Below the pieces are notes generated by a model that was not told where the DNA came from, searched no databases, and was given only the letters and a program-made list of their open reading frames with translations. A stretch of DNA of 64,000 bases, from positions 4,210,962 to 4,274,961 of the forward strand of contig NC_008278.1 of the NCBI RefSeq assembly GCF_000058485.1, read 5' to 3'. Made by a program: the position numbers and the translations under genes. The stretch is from Frankia alni ACN14a. Lineage in GTDB: Bacteria > Actinomycetota > Actinomycetes > Frankiales > Frankiaceae. Below are positions 1 to 7,540 of this stretch, piece by piece (the stretch's first letter is position 1; the number at the start of each line of letters is the position of its first letter).

Positions 1-51
1 GCGGGAGGCGCGGGCCAGCTCGGCGATGCCGGGCAAGACCTTGAGGTACAC
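1..51 (-). CDS. Possible 5' end of an unidentified gene running off the left edge
   Basis: Seventeen codons read leftward from a GTG, beginning V-Y-L-K-V-L-P-G-I-A-E-L-A-R-A. A GAGGTGG stretch lies about 9 bases upstream of the GTG and could serve as a ribosome binding site. The codons are rich in third-position G/C, as in real genes here. The fragment is too short to assign to a family, and it may simply be a chance open frame; nothing more can be said without sequence to the left. Confidence 0.25.
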   Translation of the reverse strand, partial: MYLKVLPGIAELARASR

Positions 52-246
52 GGAAGGAAACCACCTCGCTGCGGACGGTGGCGGTCACCCTCTCATCGGG
101 GGCGGTATCGGTTGAGCGCCGGCCGGTCGCGCCATATACAACGTAAGGGCGTGACTCGGATCACCGCGGGCCCGCGGTGCTGACCGGCGGCACGGCACCC
201 GGCACCCCGGATCCATCGGGATCCATCCCGACGCGAAGGAGCACCC

Positions 247-729
247 GTGGCCGACAAGCAGCGCATCTCCACCACCCGCCGGATCTCCGCCCCGGCCGAG
301 CGGATCTTCGAGCTCGTCACCGACCCGGACGGCCACGTCCGCATCGACGGGTCGGGCATGCTCGTGGCCGCGGGCGACGCCCGGCGCGTGACGCGCGCCG
401 GCGACGCGTTCGAGATGGACATGGACCGCGAGCCGCTCGGCGACCTGCCGTTGGGCAAGTACCGGGTGCGCAACGTCGTCACCCGCATCGAGCCCGACGC
501 CCTGGTCGAGTGGACGGTCGGCGGCGTCGACCATCCCCCGATCGGCCACGTCTACGGCTACGCCCTCGCGTCGGTCGACGACCACACCACCGACGTGACC
601 TCCTACTGCGACTGGAGTGCCGTGTCGGAGAAGTGGAAGGCCCGCGTGAGCTGGCCGGTGGTGCCGCTGACGATGCTGGAGAAGTCGCTGGCGAACCTCG
701 ACCGCCTGGTCACCTCCCCCGCCGCCTGA
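247..729 (+). CDS. SRPBCC-family (polyketide cyclase/dehydrase-like) protein
   Basis: A 160-residue protein of the START/SRPBCC fold, which forms a hydrophobic ligand-binding cavity. The N-terminus follows the family pattern, with a first beta strand (residues 6-12), the A-P-A-E-R-I-F-E-L-V-T-D-P motif (15-27) and a long C-terminal helix that ends the protein. The GTG start is supported by an AAGGAG 6-7 bases upstream. The length fits a single-domain member. It stands alone, with no partner gene that would reveal a ligand, so the function is only fold-level: binding or conversion of a small hydrophobic molecule. The family assignment is firm; any substrate would be a guess. Confidence 0.85.
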   Translation: MADKQRISTTRRISAPAERIFELVTDPDGHVRIDGSGMLVAAGDARRVTRAGDAFEMDMDREPLGDLPLGKYRVRNVVTRIEPDALVEWTVGGVDHPPIGHVYGYALASVDDHTTDVTSYCDWSAVSEKWKARVSWPVVPLTMLEKSLANLDRLVTSPAA

Positions 730-1071
730 CCGCCGTACCTTCATGAGCGGCGTTCTCATGCTCCGCCAAGTCTGAACCGGGCCTCACACCACGACTTCCC
801 CGTCCACCACGTTCATGGTGTCCGTGTCGACGGCCGCCCTGAGGCGGACGATCTCGTGGAGCATGCGCGTACCGCAATCGGCTCTACCGGCGAGGTGTGA
901 CCTGCCTCCACAGATCATGCGCCAGGTTCCTGCGGCGGGGTCGGGCTGGAAGTGCCGAAATGGTCGTGGCGGTCCGGGGCGCGGCCGGCGATGCGACGCG
1001 GTTCCGCGGAACCGCCCGCCGCGCCACGGCAGAGTCGGGCGTCGGGGCCGATTGCGCCACCGTGGCATGGG
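730..1071. other. Convergent intergenic stretch with a palindrome and a possible gene remnant
   Basis: This gap lies between two genes that point at each other. It contains the perfect 18-bp palindrome listed separately at 998-1015. On the minus strand, 784-858 reads M-L-H-E-I-V-R-L-R-A-A-V-D and on to a stop, with almost every third codon position G or C, which looks like the end of a decayed gene. Upstream of that piece the coding bias fades. No family could be recognised. Confidence 0.4.
998..1015. terminator. Perfect 18-bp palindrome, candidate bidirectional terminator
   Basis: GCGGTTCCGCGGAACCGC is its own reverse complement. It sits between two convergent genes. The identical 18 bases recur at 31207-31224, again between convergent genes, which argues for a shared role. 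The gap-free stem has no loop, so it may be a protein-binding site or cruciform rather than a normal intrinsic terminator; no T-run follows. Confidence 0.45.
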
Positions 1072-1965
1072 TCAGGTGTCTCGCCGATCGGGATCGGTTC
1101 CGGGGGCTGTCGACGGTGGGCGGGTGGCCCAGCGGATGGTCGTGACGATGCCGTGACCGGCCAGGCGGCCGACGGTTGCCTCCGCCGCGGGCAGGTACGG
1201 CAGCCGCAGCGGCCAGCGGGTCCAGGCGGGCATCAGACCCACGGCCGCGAGGGCTATGGCGCTGTAGGGGACCCGTGCTGGTAGCGGCAGGGGCGGGCGC
1301 AGCAGCAGGTAACGGGCCGCCGAACGCGCTTCGGGAGTGCCGGCGAGTTCGGGGCGGTACTCGCGCATTGCCTCGACGAGTTCGGCTTCGGTGCGCGGCG
1401 GGTCGATCACTCCCAGCTTCTCGGCGACGATCGCGGCATCGGCGACGTAGCCGTCACGCTCGTGCGCGTCGAGTGGTTCGCCTCCGCCATAGCGCTGGAA
1501 CGCGGCGAGGAAGCTGGCCACCTCGGCCACGTGGACCCAGCGGAGCAGGTGCGGATCGGAGGCGTCGTAGGGGCGCCCGTCGGGTGCCACCCCACGGACC
1601 TGTCGGTGGACCCCTTTCACCCGGGCGACGGCCCGCTCGGCCTCGGTGGCCGGACCGAACGTGGTGACGGCGAGGAAGAAGCTGGTGCGTTGCAGGCGGC
1701 CCCACGGGTCGTGGCGGAAGTCCGAGTGCCCCGCCACGCCGGCCATGGCCAGCGGATGCAACGACTGGAGCAGCAGAGCCCGCAGGCCGCCGACGAACAT
1801 CGACGAGTCCGCGTGCACGCGGCGGATCGGCCGGTCCTCGGCGAACCAGCGCTCGCCCTCGGCCTCGAAGATCTGTTCTCGACGAGTCGGGCCCTCGGGA
1901 CCCGCCACCCGCTGCAGAACGTGGCCGCCGAGCCAGGCCCGCACCTCGCCGGCACCACTGATCAT
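1072..1965 (-). CDS. Oxygenase MpaB / DUF2236 family protein
   Basis: About 297 residues of the MpaB/Lcp-type (DUF2236) family, whose studied members include heme-containing rubber oxygenase and a fungal mycophenolic-acid pathway oxygenase. Family hallmarks seen are the R-R-V-H-A-D stretch with S-S-M-F-V-G-G-L-R-A-L-L-L-Q-S-L-H-P-L-A-M-A-G-V, then H-S-D-F-R-H-D-P-W-G-R-L-Q-R-T, and a central L-R-W-V-H-V-A segment with conserved histidines that could ligate iron. I chose the ATG at 1965, which has a GGTGGG about 7 bases upstream; GTG codons up to 2007 are alternatives. In actinomycetes such genes are common and mostly uncharacterised, so the oxygenase role is inferred from family. Confidence 0.85.
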   Translation of the reverse strand: MISGAGEVRAWLGGHVLQRVAGPEGPTRREQIFEAEGERWFAEDRPIRRVHADSSMFVGGLRALLLQSLHPLAMAGVAGHSDFRHDPWGRLQRTSFFLAVTTFGPATEAERAVARVKGVHRQVRGVAPDGRPYDASDPHLLRWVHVAEVASFLAAFQRYGGGEPLDAHERDGYVADAAIVAEKLGVIDPPRTEAELVEAMREYRPELAGTPEARSAARYLLLRPPLPLPARVPYSAIALAAVGLMPAWTRWPLRLPYLPAAEATVGRLAGHGIVTTIRWATRPPSTAPGTDPDRRDT

Positions 1966-2031
1966 CCGTACACCCACCATCACCCCATGATGCGCCGGAC
2001 CGGGCACCGTGGTCCCAGCCCGAGGGCGGGG

Positions 2032-2520
2032 TCAGCGGCGTTCGAAGACCCAGGCGGCGGCGACGGCGGCGCCGACCACGACGCCGACGAGCAGAATGCC
2101 GCCGAGGACGAAGAAGCCGACCGCCTTGATCAGGGCGATGACGATGGGCAGTGCGGCGGCGAGCACGAAGAAGCCGCGGGTGCGCACCGGGGTGTTCACG
2201 ACCGCGTACAGCTTGCGGGGGCCGCTGACGCGGGAGACGTTGAGCTCGTCGGACACCGACGGCATGAGCCGGATCGTCGTCCAGGTCAGCGCGACGAAGG
2301 CGAGCGTCAGCGCGAGGGCGTAGAGGAACCCGACGCCGCGGCCGAAGGCGTCGAACGACGCCCCGGCGGCGATCACCGTGATCACCAGGGGGATGTACCA
2401 GGAGGTGGTGCGGTCCTGACGCGCCTGGCCGGCCAGCCGTCGCGCCTGGGCGAACCGTTCGCCGCGTCGACCCGCCCCCCGGTTGCCACCCGACGACTCG
2501 CCGTAATACCCGTCCGCCAT
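2032..2520 (-). CDS. Small integral membrane protein of unknown function
   Basis: About 162 residues beginning M-A-D-G-Y-Y-G-E. The first 45 residues are polar and basic. They are followed by a pair of hydrophobic segments (W-Y-I-P-L-V-I-T-V-I-A-A-G, then F-L-Y-A-L-A-L-T-L-A-F-V-A-L) and a second pair near the C-terminus (F-F-V-L-A-A-A-L-P-I-V-I-A-L and G-G-I-L-L-V-G-V-V-V-G-A-A-V-A-A-A-W-V), so four membrane spans are likely. The ATG at 2520 has GGAGGGGAG upstream; an ATG at 2556 is an alternative. It lies 66 bp downstream of the start of the oxygenase gene on the same strand. I do not recognise the family. Confidence 0.6.
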   Translation of the reverse strand: MADGYYGESSGGNRGAGRRGERFAQARRLAGQARQDRTTSWYIPLVITVIAAGASFDAFGRGVGFLYALALTLAFVALTWTTIRLMPSVSDELNVSRVSGPRKLYAVVNTPVRTRGFFVLAAALPIVIALIKAVGFFVLGGILLVGVVVGAAVAAAWVFERR

Positions 2521-2771
2521 GAGCGCTCGGCTCCCCTCCACGGTGAGTACCGCCATGCCCCGCATCTTGCATGGGCACGACACGGCACCCCTCGCTATTT
2601 TCCCCCAATCCAGCGGCCCGGGATGTGTGATTTTCGGGGAAGACCACAACCCGATGGTCCGGCGTCACAGCCCGATGGCCCGGAGGTGGGCTGCGGCGCC
2701 GGGTCGTCGCCATCCGCCGGTCGCGGCCGACGCCCGGCCGACGCCGCTCGGACGGTCGTTACGGTTGGGGT

Positions 2772-3035
2772 ATGTGTCGCAACATCACCGAACTGCGGGG
2801 ACTCGAGCCGCCGGCGACCGCCGACGAGGTGCAGGCCGCCGCCCGCCAGTTCGTCCGGAAGATCAGCGGCCTTCGGCGGCCGCCGGCCACGGCGGACGCC
2901 GCCTTCGAGACCGCCGTCGCCGAGGTCGCGACCTCGGTGCAGCGGCTGCTCGACGCGCTTCCGGCCCGCCGTCAACCGCCCTCGACGGTGCCACCGCTGC
3001 GGCGGCCGGAAGTCCGCGCACGAGCCGACGGATAG
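2772..3035 (+). CDS. DUF2277 family protein
   Basis: An 87-residue cytosolic protein with the full family signature: M-C-R-N-I at the start, then L-x-P-P-A-T-A-D-E-V-Q-A-A-A, and Q-F-V-R-K-I-S-G near residue 27. DUF2277 proteins are small, common in actinobacteria and have no known function. The C-terminal 25 residues are a proline/arginine-rich tail beyond the usual domain end. The reading frame stops 3 bp before the end of a small gene on the opposite strand, so the two are tail to tail with almost no gap. Family assignment is firm; function is unknown. Confidence 0.85.
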   Translation: MCRNITELRGLEPPATADEVQAAARQFVRKISGLRRPPATADAAFETAVAEVATSVQRLLDALPARRQPPSTVPPLRRPEVRARADG

Positions 3036-3038
3036 CCG

Positions 3039-3221
3039 CTACCGGCGCTGGGTCTCGGCCCGGGAACGGCGCCGCCGACTGCCGGAGTCGACGAGCCGGT
3101 CCGGCGCCTTACCTGCGAGTGCATCGGCGCGATCGGTGGCGACGCTGTCGGCGATCAGTTCCCGCGTCCGGTCCTGCTCCTGGTCGTCAAGGCCGTGCAA
3201 CAAGCTGTCGAACATGCTCAC
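3039..3221 (-). CDS. Small charged protein, hypothetical
   Basis: A 60-residue reading frame starting V-S-M-F-D-S-L-L-H-G-L-D-D-Q-E-Q-D-R-T. The GTG at 3221 has a GGAG 7 bases upstream; the ATG two codons later is possible. The N-terminal half is acidic and probably helical, and the C-terminal 15 residues are basic (R-R-R-R-S-R). Low sequence complexity and good codon bias suggest a real small gene, but I do not recognise a family. It ends 3 bp from the DUF2277 gene and is divergent from the GAF-EAL gene. Confidence 0.5.
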   Translation of the reverse strand: MSMFDSLLHGLDDQEQDRTRELIADSVATDRADALAGKAPDRLVDSGSRRRRSRAETQRR

Positions 3222-3442
3222 GTGGTCACTCCACCTGGTCGGATCCGCGGCGTTGCTGCCCTCGCTCTGGGCCCTTCCCGCTCTCGCGTGCATAAAGCAC
3301 CGAATTTGCGCTGATCTGATGCAGACCACAGACAAGCCCCTGACCTGCGTGTTTGTCCGGGTCACGGCGGCAGGGCGGCGGCGGGCGCGCGTGTGCGTGG
3401 ACGCGCTCGCGGGCACAGACACCTCGCGGGGAGGTGATGCCG

Positions 3443-4660
3443 ATGACGGTGCGCGCGTCCACGCTGCTCGGGCCGACGGCCGAGGTTGCCACACCGTCGG
3501 CGGCGGTGGTCGAGCTGCTCGGCGTGCTACGCAGGCATCTCGGGATGGACGCGGCGTGGCTCGGCCGGATCGAGGGCGACGTGCTCGTCATCCAGGTCCT
3601 CAACGGCGACGGGGGGTCCTTCCACCTCACCCAGGGGTCCACCGTGCGGCGACAGACCGGCCTGTATGCCGAGGTGCTCAGCGGGCGGCTGCCGGCGCTC
3701 ATCCCCGACACCTTCGCCGACCCCCGCACCGCCGACTCGCCCGTCGCGCGCGAACTGGACATCCGCTCCTACGCCGCCGTGCCGGTGGTGGACGGCGACG
3801 GCGCGCTCTACGGCCTGCTCGGCTGCATCGCCCACCGGCCCCATTACGAGCTGCGGGAACGCGATGGCCGGTTCCTGCGCATGCTCGCCGAGATCCTGCG
3901 CGACTCCGTGACCGACCTGCACCGGATGTGGCAGGCACGCAGTCAGGTCTGGCTGGACGTCAGCCGCCTGATCGACCAGGGCGGCCCGGCGCTCGCCTTC
4001 CAGCCGGTGTTCGACCTGGAGCGGGGGCGGATCATCGGGGTGGAGGCGTTGTCCCGGTTTCCGGACTCCTCGCGCAGCACCACGCAGTGGTTCGCGGCGG
4101 CCGGCGCGGTCGGGCTGACCGTCGAGCTGGAGCTGGCCGCGGTGCGCCGCGCCCTGGGTGCGCTCCCCCAGATCCCCGCGCAGATCGGCCTCGCCGTCAA
4201 CGCCTCCGCGACCACCCTGTCGGCCGGCCTGGTGGAGATGATCAGCGGAACCGACGCGGAGCGCCTCCTGGTGGAGATCACCGAGCACGAGCGGATCGCC
4301 GACGCCCCCGAGGTCACCCGTGCTCTGGCCCGGCTGCGCCGGCTCGGGGTCCGCCTGGCCGCCGACGACGTCGGCGCCGGCTACGCCGGGCTGGAGCAGC
4401 TCGTCCGGCTCCGCCCGGAGATCATCAAGATGGACTGCAGCCTGACCCAGGGCATCGACGCCGACCCGGCCCGCCGCGCGGTCGCGACGGGCCTGGTGCA
4501 CGTCGCCGAGGAGATCGGCGGCGGTGTGGTCGCCGAGGGCATCGAGACGGCCGGCGAGCTGCTCACCACCCGCGAGACCGGGATCCGTTACGGGCAGGGA
4601 TTCCTGCTCGGCTCGCCCACCGGCGTGCTGAGCGACGCCTGCGCCGCGGCCGGCGGGTGA
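3443..4660 (+). CDS. GAF-EAL protein, predicted cyclic-di-GMP phosphodiesterase
   Basis: About 405 residues. Residues 20-165 form a GAF-type sensor domain. Residues 175-400 are an EAL domain, which hydrolyses c-di-GMP to pGpG. The metal and substrate residues expected of an active enzyme are present: E in G-V-E-A-L-S-R-F, N in A-V-N-A-S, E in L-V-E-I-T-E-H, the D-D pair in A-A-D-D-V-G-A-G, K in I-I-K-M-D, E in A-E-G-I-E and Q in G-Q-G-F-L-L-G. No GGDEF or membrane segment is seen, so it should be soluble. The ATG at 3443 has GGGGAGG at a good distance; ATG 3437 is the alternative. Its 3' end overlaps the convergent MMPL gene by 73 bp. Confidence 0.9.
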   Translation: MTVRASTLLGPTAEVATPSAAVVELLGVLRRHLGMDAAWLGRIEGDVLVIQVLNGDGGSFHLTQGSTVRRQTGLYAEVLSGRLPALIPDTFADPRTADSPVARELDIRSYAAVPVVDGDGALYGLLGCIAHRPHYELRERDGRFLRMLAEILRDSVTDLHRMWQARSQVWLDVSRLIDQGGPALAFQPVFDLERGRIIGVEALSRFPDSSRSTTQWFAAAGAVGLTVELELAAVRRALGALPQIPAQIGLAVNASATTLSAGLVEMISGTDAERLLVEITEHERIADAPEVTRALARLRRLGVRLAADDVGAGYAGLEQLVRLRPEIIKMDCSLTQGIDADPARRAVATGLVHVAEEIGGGVVAEGIETAGELLTTRETGIRYGQGFLLGSPTGVLSDACAAAGG

Positions 4661-7056
4661 GCCGGCGGGTGAGCCGGCGGGTGCGCCGGCCGGTGCGCAC
4701 CGCGGACTCCGCGCACGGGTGTGCGCGGCCGGGGGATGCGCGGCCGGGGGAACGGCGGTAGGCCGCCGCCCGCGACGGTGGCTGCGCTGCTGCCGGCCCC
4801 CGGGCCCCCGTCGGGGCGGCCGGCGCCGGCGATGTACAGGCGGACCAGGCCGGTGCGTTTGGTCGACGTCGACGTCGACGCGCCGAGCGGCAGCAGCCGG
4901 CGGCGCGAGCCGCGGCGCGGCGGGGCAGGCGGGGTGGGCCGCGGCGGGTCGCCGCGATGATGGTCCAGCCCGACCAGGTGGATGAGCGCGGGCAGCAGCA
5001 CCAGCCGCAGCACGAGGGCGTCGAGGATCACCCCGACGGACAGTCCGATGCCGAGCAGCTTCATCATCCGCACCTGTTGCGTCGTGAGCGCCACGAACAC
5101 CGCGACCATGATCATGCTGATGGTGATGACGACACCGCCGACGTCCGCATGCCGGCTGCTGACCTCCGCCTGGGGATCGGCAGCGTCGGCGGAGCCGCGC
5201 AGCCGGTTGAGCAGCGTCAGGTGCATCCCGATCGACAGCCCGTACACGATGATCAGGATGAGGCCGAGGATGAACGGCTCGATCGGGCCGGTGCGCACGC
5301 CGAGCCCGGAGGCCAGCCAGCCGTTGCAGAAGACCGAGGTGATGACGCCCATGGTCGCCGCGAGGGCGAGCATGCTGGCCGCCGTGATCGCCAGGCTGTG
5401 GCGCACCGAGCGCAGGCCGAGCAGGACCGCGACGCCGAGCACGCCCAGTTCCAGGATCAGGAAGGCGGGCAGGACCCGGGCGAAGCGGTCCGACATGTCC
5501 TCGAAGATCGCCGTCTGGCCGCCGATGTACACCTCCAGGGAGGTGCCCGCGATCGCCGCCGGCACGGTGGAGTCGCGCAGGCGGTGCACGAGGTCGCTGG
5601 CCGCCGCCGATCGCGGCGGGTCGTTCGGGAACACCTGGATCAGGGCGCTCGCCGCCTGGGCGTTCTGCAGGACGAGGAAGGCCCGCTGCACGCCGCGGGT
5701 GCCCTGCAGGGCCGTCAGCAGGTGGGGCACGGCGTTCGGCTGGTCCGCGGAGATCCCCGTGGCCATGACGATCAGCTGCCCGTTCAGGCCGGGGAAGTAC
5801 TCGTCGCTGACCAGGTCGTAGGCGCGCCGGCTCGTCGTCGACGTCGGGTCGACGCCGTTGTCGGTGCCGCCGAGGCGCAGGCCCACCACCGGCAGCGCCA
5901 GGACGGTGAGCAGCACGACCGCGGCGCCGGCCAGCACCTGCGGGTGGCGCCCGACGGTGCCCGCCCACCAGGACCGCAGGCCGGGGCGCACCGGCAGCCC
6001 GGTCCCGGTGACGCTCAGGTGGGTCCGCTCGGCCCAGACCAGCAGGCCCCGCCCGGAGATCGCCAGCATCGCCGGCAGCAGCGTGACGACGACGAGGATG
6101 CTCACGGCGGCGGCGGTGAACCCGGCCAGGGCGAGGCCGTCGAACACGCTGAGGCGCAAAGCGCTGGTGCCGAGCATGACCACGGCGAGCCCGAGGCTGC
6201 CCGCGACGGTCGCCCGGCCGGGATGGCGCATCGCCGCGCGCACGGCGTCGGCGGGTCCGCGTCCCCGGCGCAGGTCGGTCTGGCAGCGGTTGACGACGAC
6301 GAGGGCGGAACCGAGGCTCAGCCCGAAGCCGAGCACCAGTGCCAGCAACGTCGCGAGCTGCATGACGTTGGCCCGGTGGGACAGCAGGGTGACGGCGGCC
6401 AGCGCCCCCGCGGTCGCCGCCCCCGCGGCGACGGCGCACACGGCGACGGCGGCCGGCGAGCGCACCGCCAGGCAGAGGATGAGCAGCGCCACGCCGATGC
6501 CGATCGCGATCGGCCAGGGGGAGATCGTCCCCTGCACGACCACGGTGGTGGCGGGCCCGGTGACCTCGACCTGCAGATCGGGCGCGTCGTAGTCGCGGGC
6601 GGTGGCGATCAGCCGGCGCATCGCGGGCAGGTCGGGCGTGGTCGGCGCGTCCTTCATGAGCACGGAGACGATCGCGGTGTGCCCGTCCGCGCTCAGGGGG
6701 CTGCCACCGAGCGGCACGGCGCCGAGCGGGCTGTAGGGGTCGAACACGCCGGTGACGCCGGGGAGCTTGCCGAGTTGCGCGATCATCGTGGCGACCCGCG
6801 CCCGCACCTCGGGCGCCTGCACGTCACCCGCCCGGGCGCGCACGACGATCATCTCCAGGTCCGGCAGTCTCCGGTTGGGCATGATGTCGGCCACCAGGTC
6901 CATCGCCTGCTGCGATTCGGCGCCGGTGACGCCGAGATCCTGGCTGAACCGGGCGCCCTTCTCCTGGGCGACGTTCGTCGCGGCGATCAGCGCTACCACC
7001 CACGCCGCGACGACCAGCCATCGGTACCGCTGGCACCAGCGGACCAGTAGCGTCAC
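4588..7056 (-). CDS. MMPL-family RND transporter with altered proton-relay residues
   Basis: An 822-residue membrane protein with two repeated halves: a first span near residue 12-28, an external domain (about 30-175), a bundle of spans (180-335), a second external domain (395-530) and a second bundle (535-700). This is the MmpL-type layout used to export lipids or siderophores. The GTG at 7056 has GAGGAG just upstream. In MmpL proteins an Asp-Tyr pair in the fourth and tenth spans carries protons. Here the aligned positions are Gly249-Ser250 (G-L-S-L-G-S-A-L) and Gly610-Met611 (G-L-S-I-G-M-H-L), so both acids are missing. The last 100 residues are Pro/Arg/His-rich. It diverges from a P450 gene. 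Confidence 0.85.
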   Translation of the reverse strand: MTLLVRWCQRYRWLVVAAWVVALIAATNVAQEKGARFSQDLGVTGAESQQAMDLVADIMPNRRLPDLEMIVVRARAGDVQAPEVRARVATMIAQLGKLPGVTGVFDPYSPLGAVPLGGSPLSADGHTAIVSVLMKDAPTTPDLPAMRRLIATARDYDAPDLQVEVTGPATTVVVQGTISPWPIAIGIGVALLILCLAVRSPAAVAVCAVAAGAATAGALAAVTLLSHRANVMQLATLLALVLGFGLSLGSALVVVNRCQTDLRRGRGPADAVRAAMRHPGRATVAGSLGLAVVMLGTSALRLSVFDGLALAGFTAAAVSILVVVTLLPAMLAISGRGLLVWAERTHLSVTGTGLPVRPGLRSWWAGTVGRHPQVLAGAAVVLLTVLALPVVGLRLGGTDNGVDPTSTTSRRAYDLVSDEYFPGLNGQLIVMATGISADQPNAVPHLLTALQGTRGVQRAFLVLQNAQAASALIQVFPNDPPRSAAASDLVHRLRDSTVPAAIAGTSLEVYIGGQTAIFEDMSDRFARVLPAFLILELGVLGVAVLLGLRSVRHSLAITAASMLALAATMGVITSVFCNGWLASGLGVRTGPIEPFILGLILIIVYGLSIGMHLTLLNRLRGSADAADPQAEVSSRHADVGGVVITISMIMVAVFVALTTQQVRMMKLLGIGLSVGVILDALVLRLVLLPALIHLVGLDHHRGDPPRPTPPAPPRRGSRRRLLPLGASTSTSTKRTGLVRLYIAGAGRPDGGPGAGSSAATVAGGGLPPFPRPRIPRPRTPVRGVRGAHRPAHPPAHPPAHPPAAAQASLSTPVGEPSRNPCP
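4649..4684 (+). repeat. Three perfect tandem copies of a 12-bp unit across two gene ends
   Basis: GCCGGCGGGTGA is repeated three times (last base differs in copy 3). The first copy supplies the stop codon of the GAF-EAL gene, and the same bases encode the His/Pro/Ala repeats near the C-terminus of the MMPL protein on the other strand. Slippage here would change the MMPL tail by four residues per unit without touching the EAL domain. Confidence 0.8.
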
Positions 7057-7540
7057 GGCACTCTCCTCGGCAAGGACCAGTAATGGCCCATTTGGGTTGA
7101 ATGTCGGATTCGTATGCGGGGCCAATCTGGCCCACGGACAGGCACGGCGTCAACGTGAACCGGGTCAGGACCGGCCAGATGGGCACTCCGGTGGGGTGCC
7201 GGCAACGTGTTCGGGGGATCACAAAACGTCCGGGGGAACCGGCCATCGGGTGGCCGCGGCGACAGCGGCCGCGGCGGTGGTGGCGGACGGTGGCGACGGC
7301 GGCGGCGGCGCCCGCGGGCGGCGCGGCGGTGGCGAATTCTAGCGCCCGACAATGCGGCGGCGCGGCGGGTGACCTTCTCCTGCCAGCGGCGGGACGTGTG
7401 CAGAGCATGTTGGCGACAAGCTGTCCGGGCGTCGCTTCCGACCTGCTTTTTCGATCGTCTTCACTACGTGCGGCCAACCGGCGTGCAACGATCGGCGCGC
7501 TGCTCCCCCCGCCCTGGCAGCGAAAGGAAGTTCTCCCTCC
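7057..7540. promoter_or_regulatory. Divergent promoter region with three related CCA-N2-TGG boxes
   Basis: This 484-bp gap separates the divergent MMPL and P450 starts and contains no convincing gene. Three related near-palindromes lie on the MMPL side: CCCATTTGGG at 7087-7096, GGGCCAATCTGGCCC at 7119-7133 and GGCCAGATGGGC at 7173-7184 (reverse complement GCCCATCTGGCC). All fit a CCAWYTGG-type core. They may be binding sites for a regulator encoded elsewhere, as no regulator gene is adjacent. The rest is GC-rich and shows nothing recognisable. Confidence 0.4.

Noticed and set aside
1462-4761. Very long open frame (1,099 codons) on the plus strand opposite and across several genes
   Set aside because: It is a GC-rich shadow frame: Arg/Pro/Ala/Gly-rich, no domain, and it covers the real genes on the other strand. 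Similar long frames elsewhere were dropped for the same reason.
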